From assembly GCA_030141605.1 (NCBI GenBank), contig JAQGDQ010001667.1, positions 1-30,537 of the forward strand: a stretch of DNA of 30,537 bases, in the 5' to 3' direction. The DNA is from Tubiluchus corallicola (Eukaryota; Priapulida; Priapulimorpha; Priapulimorphida; Tubiluchidae). Made by a program: the position numbers and the translations under genes. Numbering within the stretch: position 1 is the first letter of the stretch; the number at the start of each line of letters is the position of its first letter. This document shows, in pieces, positions 19,965 through 27,987 of the stretch. The notes below the pieces were generated by a model. The model was given only the letters and a program-made list of their open reading frames with translations, did not search any database and was not told where the DNA came from.

Positions 19965-20676
19965 TACCAACTGTTTGAGAACTAAACTAAGTATGGCGCT
20001 TCTCGAGTAAAAATGGTTACGTAGAATTAGCTGTAGATCTTAGATCTTCGCAACGTAGCATTAGCTGTTGTCTAAAACTCAAATGTTAAACCATTGTATA
20101 ACTATGCGCATATTTTACATCTATCTTTCTTGTTTTCTGTTGGATGTAAACAGTATAATCAACCTAGAATATCGCTAATTCGCATACATTTTCTACCTAG
20201 CGAAATGCTCAAATAAACGTAAACTAGGGCTTCAGTCACTCATTAATCGGTTTCATACATATCACTAAAATTACAGATTTTTACATATTTTGTGCTGTAG
20301 AGATGATAATAGTGACAATATTTTCTGCATAGTTTTTATCAACATGCTGTCAAAATCGTGACCATATTGGACAATATGGAGCTGAACAGGTGAAAGTGAA
20401 TTATACAGTTCTATTCATAGGCACCAGGCCAGCCAACCTACAGGTAATGTTATGACCTCCACTTTAAACTAGGAAGCCCATAACATCACCTGCGATTGGT
20501 TGAGCAGTGGTTTCCTGTGGAAAGAACGAACACGTGACATCGTCAGTTGTCTTCTGGTTGTCATGGAATGCACTTCTCCTGTCTGCCTGCCGAGTGTCGT
20601 GGATTCCGTAAGGTTTGAAGCATTGTCATCAGTTTTTTTCCCATTGTGTTGTTCTTCTCAGCCGTCCCTTTTGAAT
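19965..20676. other. Unassigned; no exon confirmed
   Basis: Contains short direct repeats (ACGTAGAATTAGCTGT and ACGTAGCATTAGCTGT) near 20020-20065, an isolated CCATATTGGACAATATGG palindrome at about 20362, and a CCAAT-type box plus a CACGTG E-box at 20490-20540. Open frames exist on both strands at 20460-20640, but without a good acceptor and donor pair. A further downstream exon of the minus-strand gene could lie here unrecognised. Confidence 0.3.
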
Positions 20677-20677
20677 T

Positions 20678-20842
20678 CTAAGTTTTGGTTTTGTTGTTTC
20701 TTTTATTTTAAATTTCTGGAGTGTCCGTTATGCAGTGCTTACCCGCATCACCGATGTCGGGCCGTAAGGCTATCTACCGGATCGAACCCTGGAACAATAT
20801 CGTGAGCTGCCTAGTTCATCTTATCCTACCACTGTAGCTCTA
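20678..20842 (-). mobile_element. tRNA-derived SINE
   Basis: On the minus strand a B box GGGTTCGATCC (20779-20792) is preceded, about 45 bases upstream, by an A-box-like GAGCTACAGTGGTAGGAT. A body and an A-rich tail (AAATTTAAAATAAAAG) follow. The A-to-B distance is about ten bases longer than in a normal tRNA, so this is a SINE head, not a tRNA gene. It lies directly against the 3' end of the 20844-20993 exon and may provide or obscure that exon's donor. Confidence 0.55.
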
Positions 20843-20843
20843 C

Positions 20844-20993
20844 TACACCTAGTTTTGCTCATATCTGGACGACATACACAAGTATTGGAGTATTCATTGC
20901 AATATCTACCCAGCCATATTCGTTGAGTTCCGTCAGGCTCCGTGAGGAATATGCACTCATCGCTTGTAAGACAGAAACCGCCAAGCGGAACAC
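20844..20993 (-). CDS. Exon: EB/EGF-like cysteine module 3
   Basis: Minus-strand exon of the modular extracellular gene. The acceptor is a pyrimidine-rich tract ending CTCTTTCAAG, and the reading frame enters in phase 1. The product has six cysteines: GGFCLTSDEC, then a 17-residue loop, RYCNEYSNTCVC, and RPDMSKTRC. The spacing C-x5-C-x17-C-x6-C-x1-C-x8-C keeps the CxC signature of EGF/EB modules, with an unusually long second loop. The end is less certain. GTAGAG at 20843 gives phase 1 and keeps all six cysteines; alternatives a few bases later (GTGGTA, GTAGGA) would end in phase 0. A SINE adjoins the donor side. It follows the 21781-21888 exon with matching phase. EGF-like modules form extracellular, disulphide-bonded domains; the specific ligand cannot be inferred. 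Confidence 0.7.
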
Positions 20994-21780
20994 CTTGAAA
21001 GAGAAATAAACTTGAGTTGAATACGAGTTTTGTCGCAGCAATTATGTTGAGAATTACGTCGGACCAGTTCTAGCATAAAGGAAAGACCAGGTCTTCAGGG
21101 AAGTTAGTGTCGGAATCATCTTTAATGATGTTAAATACTAATAATATGCTTTTCGTGAACTTGGTTTAGATACAAAAAATCTTCAGTCTAATAGTTTTAA
21201 AACTCCAACACTTCAAGAAAAGAACAAAAAACTAGAATCTAAACATTTTTGTCACTTCACTTTTTTACAACAAAATTTCAGTTACTTGCAGCCAAAATTT
21301 AGGCAAGTAAATTGGCTCCGGATCACAGACAACTGAGCTTTTGACTCTGACTACGTGTGCTGCCCTCTTTTGGCAGGTTATATAAGTTTTTGAGGCTTTT
21401 TACGGCTTATAAACCATGCAGTCAAGGCTCACAAAATACCCATCGAAATCTGGCCCACCACACATGTTTCGCTAAGACTTTGGGTAATTTTTTTTCTATT
21501 TTTCGTGTTGCATTATTATTTTGACCTTCAAGGTCAAAGTCAAGGTGAAGAACTGTACAACCAAAATTTGTCCAGTATCTGGTACTGGCACTGTGGGTTG
21601 GCCTAACTACTTATGCATTGTAGTCGTTTGTACTTCGTGTATTATTTGTATTATTCATTGACTAATTGGGCTGATAATTGCTTGACTGACCGATTGGTTG
21701 ACTGACTAAGCAACATTTTTCACCATCTCATTAATTGAATTAGTAAATATCCTTAATCTTTCCACATACTCATTACTCAC
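20994..21780 (-). other. Intron of the minus-strand modular gene
   Basis: About 790 bases between modules 3 and 2, running from a GTGAGT donor at 21780 to a TTTCAAG acceptor at 20994. It is AT-rich with no repeat array. It contains the TTTGACCTTC/AAGGTCAAA palindrome listed separately. A GGAAAGACCAGGTCTTCAGG segment lies at about 21079. Confidence 0.6.
21520..21538. promoter_or_regulatory. 19-bp palindrome with nuclear-receptor-like half-sites
   Basis: TTTGACCTTCAAGGTCAAA is symmetrical around the central C and includes TCAAGGTCA, the extended half-site bound by ERR/NR5A-type receptors. A third related site, TCAAGGTGA, follows directly (to about 21548). It lies in an intron. AAGGTCA runs are also common in dispersed repeats, so a regulatory role is only a possibility. 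Confidence 0.3.
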
Positions 21781-21888
21781 CCTCGATGACGCATATTCCC
21801 CCACCACTGACACGGACACACCTAGATACTTCTGCGCCCTGGCGGCGACAATCCTCGTCAAGGTTGCAAGGATCCCAGTTTCTAGGAA
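21781..21888 (-). CDS. Exon: EB/EGF-like cysteine module 2 (partial cysteine set)
   Basis: A 108-bp minus-strand exon, phase 1 at both ends. The donor is GAGG|GTGAGT (strong); the acceptor CACTTTAAAG is usable but weaker. It encodes about 35 residues: WDPCNLDEDC, then RRQGAEVSRC, then VRVSGGGICVIEG. The first four cysteines align with modules 1 and 3 (C-x5-C-x9-C-x8-C). Where the others have CVC, this one reads CVI, so the fifth and sixth cysteines are absent; the module may be completed from an adjacent exon or be degenerate. Symmetric 1-1 phase is the classic property of shuffled EGF-like exons. The upstream neighbour is module 1 (24116-24253), with a 52-bp satellite in the intervening intron. 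Confidence 0.72.
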
Positions 21889-22412
21889 CTTTAAAGTGTA
21901 ATAATAAATTATGACAGTCCTAAACTAATCAAATGGTAAACAGTGTGAAATGCCTGAACTTGGGTCACTGTTTTCAGTTTTACCTATATATATATATATA
22001 TATGTATAATATTACCTATATATTACTGAAACCAGCTTGAACTATAAAAATGGAAATGCACGAAGGTTGTAACTTAACCACAGTCAATGAGCCTTTGCAC
22101 AATTCCAACAATTGACGATGATCGTGAAAATGTCAAAGATCAAGCGCACCAAGCAATCTTATATGTTGACCCAACTCCGTATGAAAAGAGTTGAAACTCT
22201 GTTTGTCATTACGAAAAAGAAACTTTTACTGTAGTCCCGTAATTTTGACGTTAAAGTCAAACTAAACTCTCACTATAATATAAGCTTTTACTGTCACTAC
22301 GAACATTCAGTTTATTTTATCATAAACTTACTGTAAAACTTGTTTCTTTTGATTTTTTATCACTTCGTTGTTAACGGTGTTAAATTTGAAGAACCGCCAT
22401 TTTTCGTTGAGC
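21889..22412 (-). other. Intron sequence, proximal part
   Basis: The 3' part of the intron between modules 1 and 2. It contains a short (TA)n run at 21984-22003 and otherwise AT-rich unique sequence. No extra exon is required, because the flanking phases already match. Confidence 0.5.
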
Positions 22413-23868
22413 GAGACGAATGACGTAATGAGTGCAGTCACGAGGTAACCAAAGGTTAGTAAGTGAGACAAATGGCATAATGAGTACAGTCACGAGGTCA
22501 CCAAAGATTAGTAAGCGAGTCGAATGAAGTAATGAGTGCAGTCACAAGGTCACCAAAGATTAGTAAGTGAGACAAATGGCGTAATGAGTACAGTCACGAG
22601 GTCACCAAAGATTAGTAAGTGAGACGAATGACGTAATGAGTGCAGTCACGAGGTAACCAAAGATTAGTAAGTGAGACGAATGGCGTAATGAGTACAGTCA
22701 CGAAGTCACCAAAGATTAGTAAGTGAGACAAATGGCATAATGAGTGCAGTCACGAAGTCACCAAAGATTAGTAAGTGAGACGAATGACGTAATGAGTGCA
22801 GTCACGAGGTCACCAAAGATTAGTAAGTGAGACAAATGGCGTAATGAGTACAGTCACGAGGTCACCAAAGATTGGTAAGTGAGACAAATGACGTCATGAG
22901 TACAGTCACGAAGTCACCAAAGATTAGTAAGTGAGACGAATGACGTAATGAGTGCAGTCACGAGGTCACCAAAGATTAGTAAGTGAGACGAATGGCGTAA
23001 TGAGTACAGTCACGAGGTCACCAAAGATTAGTAAGTGAGACGAATGGCGTAATGAGTACAGTCACGAAGTCACCAAAGATTAGTAAGTGAGACGAATGGC
23101 GTAATGAGTGCAGTCACGAGGTCACCAAAGATTAGTAAGTGAGACGAATGACGTAATGAGTGCAGTCACGAGGTCACCAAAGATTAGTAAGTGAGACAAA
23201 TGACGTAATGAGTGCAGTCACGAAGTCACCAAAGATTAGTAAGTGAGACAAATGACGTAATGAGTGCAGTCACGAAGTCACCAAAGATTAGTAAGTGAGA
23301 CGAATGACGTAATGAGTGCAGTCACGAAGTCACCAAAGATTAGTAAGTGAGACGAATGGCGTAATGAGTACAGTCACGAAGTCACCAAAGATTAGTAAGT
23401 GAGACGAATGACGTAATGAGTGCAGTCACGAAGTCACCAAAGATTAGTAAGTGAGACGAATGACGTAATGAGTGCAATCACGAGGTCACCAAAGATTAGT
23501 AAGTGAGACGAATGGCGTAATGAGTACAGTCACGAAGTCACCAAAGATTAGTAAGTGAGACAAATGACGTAATGAGTGCAGTCACGAAGTCACCAAAGAT
23601 TAGTAAGTGAGACAAATGACGTAATGAGTGCAGTCACGAAGTCACCAAAGATTAGTAAGTGAGACGAATGACGTAATGAGTGCAGTCACGAAGTCACCAA
23701 AGATTAGTAAGTGAGACGAATGGCGTAATGAGTACAGTCACGAAGTCACCAAAGATTAGTAAGTGAGACGAATGACGTAATGAGTGCAGTCACGAGGTCA
23801 CCAAAGATTAGTAAGTGAGACGAATGGCGTAATGAGTGCAATCACGAGGTCAACAAACATTGGTAACC
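22413..23868. repeat. 52-bp satellite, 28 copies, CRE-like motif in many units
   Basis: Exact 52-bp steps from 22413 to 23817 around GAGACGAATGACGTAATGAG, then TGCAGTCACGAGGTCACC and AAAGATTAGTAAGT. Fourteen units carry TGACGTAA and one (22881) the full palindrome TGACGTCA; most of the others read TGGCGTAA or TGGCATAA. Variant order shows block copying: the unit types starting at 23193, 23245, 23297 and 23349 recur in the same order 364 bp (seven units) later, at 23557-23713. It lies inside the intron between modules 1 and 2. The 72-codon plus frame at 23784-24002 starts inside the last units and has no domain. Confidence 0.94.
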
Positions 23869-24115
23869 AAAGACCCTTTCTGTACCTAGTATTCTCGCTC
23901 ACTCTCGCCAAAGACGCGAAACATGGCGATCTTTACGGCAACACACGCGTTCGAAATTCGCCAGAAAACAGGAAGTTACTCAATTCAGTCTCTTTTGTTT
24001 AACAATAACTTTAAATTATTCGTGTAATAATAACAATGCGTTAAGAAAACCTCAATGTCTGTTGGGGTTGTACAAGCCTTTAAATTTCTTTATGAAGACA
24101 ATGCAGATACTTTAC

Positions 24116-24253
24116 CTTTCATACAATGACCCGCGATGTTGCCAAAATTTCTCCCTGTATCACATACGCATATCTTTCTGCCGTAAGTTAGTTTACATAT
24201 AGCATTTTCTGGACATTGGTGATCTAATACACACTGCTCTCCAATTGACGATC
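24116..24253 (-). CDS. Exon: EGF-like cysteine module 1
   Basis: A 138-bp minus-strand exon with phase 1 at both ends. The acceptor is TCTTTATTTAG and the donor AAAG|GTAAAG. It encodes SSIGEQCVLDHQCPENAIC, then KLTYGRKICVCDTG, then RNFGNIAGHCMK. Six cysteines at C-x5-C-x5-C-x8-C-x1-C-x12-C match the standard EGF-like pattern (1-3, 2-4, 5-6 disulphides expected). QCPENAIC and the CVC..G turn are also typical of invertebrate EB modules. This is the clearest host coding exon in the window. The expected product is a secreted or membrane-anchored extracellular protein; no calcium-binding D.DEC start is seen. The pyrimidine tract of its acceptor is continuous with the TTG/CTG side of a microsatellite at 24262-24512. 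Confidence 0.85.
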
Positions 24254-24261
24254 CTAAATAA

Positions 24262-24263
24262 AG

Positions 24264-24296
<33 letters not shown>

Positions 24297-24512
24297 ACAA
24301 CAAGAGCAGCAGCAGCAACAACAACAACAACAACAGCAGCAGCAGCAGCAACAGCCGCAACAACAACAATAACAACAGCGGCAACAAACAAACAACAACA
24401 GCATCAACAAAGAAACAATAACAAACAAACAACAATATCAACAACAACAAATAAACAAACAGTAACAGCAACAACAACAACAACAGCAGCAGCAGCAACA
24501 ACAACAACAACT
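24262..24512. repeat. CAA/CAG compound microsatellite in an intron
   Basis: CAA and CAG triplets interrupted by AAACAAAC, AATAAC and ATCAAC. It is directly upstream (in gene sense) of the EGF-like exon, so the minus-strand TTG/CTG run serves as part of its polypyrimidine tract. The Leu-rich 105-codon minus frame reads through this repeat into the exon region and is not a protein. Confidence 0.93.
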
Positions 24513-24925
24513 AAACAAACAATATTCTGCAAAAAACGCTTTTCGAACGCCTATATTTAGGTGCAAATCAAAGAGAACACTTTTTATAAAGCTGCAACCT
24601 TTTAGGAAAAAGACATGCAGTTTACATGCAGTTTCATTAATATTTGATTAATCTTTTAATTAGTTATTTAGAGGAACTGATTCAAAGTAATTTAACTGTC
24701 GCCAAAATAACTTTTGACTGTTTCATCTTTTAAAGTAAAATCTTCTTTAAAGTATAGTACTATAAACAAAAATACAGTAGTTTTATAACAATTATCATTT
24801 ATTTTTTGTAATATTGGTTGTAGATGGCGCTGTTGTCAATATTCAGTCGTCACACATACATTGCTTATGATTGACTGGTATGCAGTGTACATTTTTTGTA
24901 CTAAAAACTGTGTATTTTTATTTTA
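24513..24925 (-). other. Intron sequence, no element recognised
   Basis: AT-rich, between the CAA/CAG microsatellite and the Tigger-like MITE. ACATGCAGTTT occurs twice at about 24613-24640. A GTAGATGGCGCTG segment lies near 24822. No exon seen. Confidence 0.4.
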
Positions 24926-25216
24926 TACAGTAAGTCCTCGCTTAACGACGTTAATCCGTTTCAGCAAAACGCGCTGTTAAGCGAAACGTCGTTAAACGAA
25001 ACCAAAAGTTCCATAGAAAGTAATGTAAAAGAATTGAGATACGTTCCAGAGGCAAGAATCAATACTGTGTAAATCATATGAGTTAAACGTTTTATGAGTT
25101 TGTTTATGGGTTTTACTGATTAATTTCTTTCTGCTTGCTTAAATGCTGTCAAATGTTAAGTGTCGTTAAAATGAAACGGCGGTAAACGAGGAGTCGTTAA
25201 GTGAGGACTTACTGTA
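24926..25216. mobile_element. Complete pogo/Tigger-like MITE with TA target duplication
   Basis: The element 24928-25214 (287 bp) begins CAGTAAGTCCTCGCTTAACG and ends with its inverse, GTTAAGTGAGGACTTACTG, giving terminal inverted repeats of about 24 bp. It is flanked on both sides by TA. Sub-terminal CGTTAAACGAAAC-type motifs are present. The CAGT start, TA duplication and AACGACGTTAA-like interior match non-autonomous Tc1/mariner elements of the pogo/Tigger group. No transposase. It lies in the intron between the linker exon and module 1. Confidence 0.88.
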
Positions 25217-25261
25217 TATGTAAGTTTTAATTGGAAAATAAAGATTTTATATAACCGTGTG

Positions 25262-25346
25262 TCTATCTAAGATGATGAGGATAACCAGACCGGGATTTGA
25301 ACTCATGAACCCTAGCTTAATGAACTACAATATAACCTAATTAGAC
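25262..25346 (-). mobile_element. tRNA-like SINE fragment
   Basis: The minus strand carries GAGTTCAAATCCC (25292-25304), a good B box, preceded by an anticodon-arm-like segment and followed by CGGTCTGGTTA. The A box is weak. It sits a few bases past the donor of the 25355-25419 exon. Confidence 0.45.
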
Positions 25347-25354
25347 GAACTTAC

Positions 25355-25419
25355 TAGGCAGGTAATTAGTAAGTTTGTTCAAGCTCCGGCAGGCGACTTT
25401 ATCTGCGACACCTGGTGTC
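25355..25419 (-). CDS. Short linker exon of the minus-strand gene
   Basis: A 65-bp exon with an excellent acceptor (TTTAATTTCTTTCAG) and donor (CCTA|GTAAGT). Only one frame is open: phase 2 in, phase 1 out, encoding about 21 residues, TPGVADKVACRSL then NKLTNYLP, with one cysteine. Both phases match the neighbours exactly (26985-27145 ends in phase 2; the 24116-24253 module starts in phase 1). That is the main reason to accept so short an exon. No domain is recognisable; a spacer between the N-terminal region and the EGF-like modules is the likely role. Confidence 0.5.
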
Positions 25420-25654
25420 CTGAAAGAAATTAAAAAATTCTTGTTGAAGAAGACTGTTCATTTCAGACTTGCGGTGCACGTTTTTACAAGGCCTCACACA
25501 AGCTAACCACTTTCACACTCACATTAATCTATAGATGTCTTAACACGTTTTCTTCTGCTCCACACAAGTTCATACATCAGCACAGACCCCTGTATTTCTT
25601 ATTTCTCTTGCGGTTGAAAATCTTGAAACATTTCTTCATTGTCTGCTTGAACTT

Positions 25655-25752
25655 AAGTGAGTGAGTGAGTGAGTGAGTGAGTGAGTGACTGAGTGAGTGA
25701 CTGAGTGAGTGAGTGGGTGAGTGAGTGAGTGAGTGAGTGAGTAAGTAGGTAG

Positions 25753-25813
<61 letters not shown>

Positions 25814-25852
25814 CAAGTAAGCAAGTAAGCAAGTAAACAAGTAAGTAAGTAA
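25655..25852. repeat. (GTGA)n to (GTAA)n microsatellite
   Basis: GTGA tetramers (25655-25741), then GTAA tetramers (to about 25850), with a few GCAA interruptions. On the minus strand this begins right after the AATAAAGATGTTAC end of the LINE copy at 25853, so it is best read as an expanded LINE tail. Leu/Thr/Tyr and Ser/His frames are artefacts. Confidence 0.93.
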
Positions 25853-26060
25853 CATCTTTATTTCCCATAATAATATTGAGAATCATAACAAAATATTAAG
25901 ATAACTCATTAACCAAAGTTAAATGAATTCAGTATTAGTGTGCAAGTTGTCATATTGGTAAGATGGATATTCAAATCTTGACATCATTAATACATTTGAT
26001 TTTAAAAGCCGTTAGTGATTTAATACGTTTCTTATTTATTTATTAATTAACTTAGGTTTA
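25853..26060 (-). mobile_element. LINE 3' end, copy 2 (decayed)
   Basis: Aligns with 5985-6330 on the same strand: AATTCAGTATTAGTGTGCAA against AATTCTGAATTAGTGTGTAT, and GTCATATTGGTAAGATG against GTCGTACTGGTGTGATG. On the minus strand the C-terminal ORF2 motif is still visible (KSLTAFKIK) but is broken by stops. It ends in AATAAAG and then the TTAC-type tail. Confidence 0.65.
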
Positions 26061-26283
26061 GTTGACACATCTTTAAGTGCCTTCAGAATTTTTCTACATT
26101 TTTAGATGCTTTTTGTTTTATTTAATGATTGCTATAAGTCAAGCCTGTGCCTTTTAAGATAATTTCATACGTCTAAATATGTTCTTATGTTTGTTGTTAC
26201 GTAAAAATACGTGTAAAAATGTGATTAAAATATAAGAAATAGGCAAATCAAGTTAGTAGCTGTTGATTAAAGACGAATAATTG

Positions 26284-26910
26284 TTAAAGCAAAACCGGAC
26301 CCAGTCTTAAGCTATAGGTATAACAATCTACTCTTTATAAATTCTTAAAGGAAACAAACTATTTTTTCAAGAATGACATACATGAAAGAATTATTACCAC
26401 ACAAACACAATTTTACGTTCGCACCACTAGTTCTTCGCTGTTGCATGCATTTCGCCATTCGTTAGTTAGACGGGCACTATAGCGTAATGCATTTAGGAAA
26501 CACTTTGCACAAAAACAGTTGCTGTACCTCTCATTTCAGATGTGTTGGTTTGTGACGAACTTCACACGTTCAACAGCTCATGCATGAGCACAGTGGTAAA
26601 TTTGAAATTTGAATTTTTATCTTAAAACTTGCCTAGTTTTAGTACAACACACTGAATATCTTACAGTAGCACTGTACTTCAATTTTCGCTTTCGCAAACT
26701 CGTTCAACACGCTCGTGGAATTTTTGCTGTTAAAAATTATGTTAGTTTGTGATGTCAGTAATAGTTAGGCTTGCCTGCCGTTAATTAAGTTTTTAATCTA
26801 TTATTTAATTATCAGAAACGCTTTAACAGTATAAATTGTGTTAAAATGTTTACTTTTCATTGGAGTTCAAGACGGGGTAGCATAAGAGAAATCATCCTGT
26901 CTTCTTTGAA
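26284..26910 (+). mobile_element. Dispersed repeat family A, copy 5 (longest)
   Basis: From TTAAAGCAAAACCGGACCCA to AATCATCCTGTCTTCTTTGA. It contains both the outer part shared with 14220-14325 (TTCGCACCACTAGTTCTTC) and the core shared with all other copies. It is the best template for the family consensus, about 630 bp. No ORF. It lies in the intron between the 26985-27145 and 25355-25419 exons, in the opposite orientation to the gene. Confidence 0.82.
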
Positions 26911-26948
26911 GTAAATGAGAAAGTAATGGTAAATTGCTGAGTTTCTTA

Positions 26949-26979
26949 TTATTTATTTATTTATTTATTTATTTATTAA
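26949..26979. repeat. (ATTT)n microsatellite
   Basis: About seven ATTT tetramers, immediately downstream (in gene sense) of the donor of the 26985-27145 exon. Confidence 0.9.
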
Positions 26980-26984
26980 CTTAC

Positions 26985-27145
26985 ATTTTCATGTGATTAT
27001 ATTCTTCAGCTGTCACTGCACAAGTAACTATGTAATGTCTGTTAATGATGCTGCCATCTATCGTCGTCGCTGTCAAGTAAATATAATTTTGATAGACGTT
27101 GTAGTAATTCCACGTTAAAGCAAAAGTGTGCGGTTCAACAACAGT
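26985..27145 (-). CDS. Exon: probable ZP-domain segment
   Basis: A 161-bp minus-strand exon with a strong acceptor (ATTTTATCGTATTTTCAG) and a strong donor (AAAAT|GTAAGT); it enters in phase 0 and leaves in phase 2. It encodes 53 residues rich in aromatic and beta-branched residues: TVVEPHTFALTWNYYNVYQN, then YIYLTATTIDGSIINRHYIV, then TCAVTAEEYNHMK. The order YxNxI, then IxxRxYxxxC, then an acidic end resembles the second half of a ZP-N domain, after the conserved CGT. A single cysteine is present, as expected there. Similarity is by eye and moderate; another beta-sandwich domain is possible. The next exon in gene order is 25355-25419. No upstream minus-strand exon was found between here and the window end. 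Confidence 0.68.
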
Positions 27146-27270
27146 CTGAAAATACGATAAAATAACGATATAATAAGATGAAGGCATTTATATCAGATAA
27201 AATAAATTTTTGTCAAATAAAAGTTACCCAAAGTTCATGTCTATGTTCATAAATAGACTGTCACTAGCAG

Positions 27271-27755
27271 CATAATTTACTGTATCAATTTCTTTTCTAC
27301 AGGTCTGCTTATTCATTACCTATTTGGCTTTTTGTAAAGACATAATTAGTGCATAATTTACTGTATCAATTTCTTTTCTACTGATCTGTTTATTCATTAC
27401 CTATTTGGCTTTTGTAAATACATAATTAGTGCATAATTTACTGTATCAATTTCTTTTCTACTGGTCTGTTTATTCATTATCTATTTGGCTTCTGTTAAAT
27501 ACATAATTAGTGCATAATTTACTGTATCAATTTCTTTTCTACTGGTCTGTTTATTCATTACCTATTTGGCTTCTGTTAAATACATAATTAGTGCGTAATT
27601 TACTGTATCAATTTCTTTTCTACTGGTCTGCTTATTCATTACCTATTTGGTTTTTTGTAAATATATAATTAGCGCTTAAGTTGCTGTATCAACTTCCTGA
27701 CTCTTCTGTTTATTCATTAGCTATTTGGCTTCTGTCAATTACTTAATTAGTGCAT
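27271..27755. repeat. 81-bp tandem repeat, 6 copies
   Basis: Units start at 27271, 27352, 27432, 27513, 27594 and 27675 with CATAATTTACTGTATCAATT and contain TTTATTCATTACCTATTTGG and CATAATTAGTG. Copies are close except the last, which is diverged. The array is AT-rich and non-coding, between the two oppositely oriented ZP-type exons. Confidence 0.92.
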
Positions 27756-27987
27756 AAAGTAAAGTTTTTAATAAAGTTGTGTTGTTTATAAACTATGAAA
27801 AATGATCTTAAGTCTCTATAACTTAAATTTCAAAACTGAGTAGATTAATTTTAAATTTTGCTGGGTTTTAGTTTACAATTCTAATATAATCTGCTACTGT
27901 GAAACTCATAAGATGAAATAATATTCAGTGAGGAAGCAGAACTATCACGTTTGCAGATATATTTCATGTATTTCACTTTGTTTAAAG

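Noticed and set aside
19015-19985. Up to 282-codon ORFs, repeating TNIGRPYW-like residues, on both strands
   Set aside because: The 35-bp period cycles through all three frames and happens to lack stops. Overlapping ORFs on both strands are the signature of a satellite.
20500-20805. 101-codon plus-strand ORF with several cysteines
   Set aside because: Its second half runs antisense through the SINE. Cysteine spacing fits no module and there is no proper splice or start context.
23784-24002. 72-codon plus-strand ORF
   Set aside because: Its start lies inside the last units of the 52-bp satellite and no domain is visible. The adjacent real exon is on the other strand.
25560-25655. LINE-like C-terminal motif (VENLETFLHC) on the plus strand
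   Set aside because: A short frame resembles an ENLEHFL..C segment of LINE proteins, but it is brief, lacks supporting motifs and abuts a microsatellite. Not strong enough to annotate.
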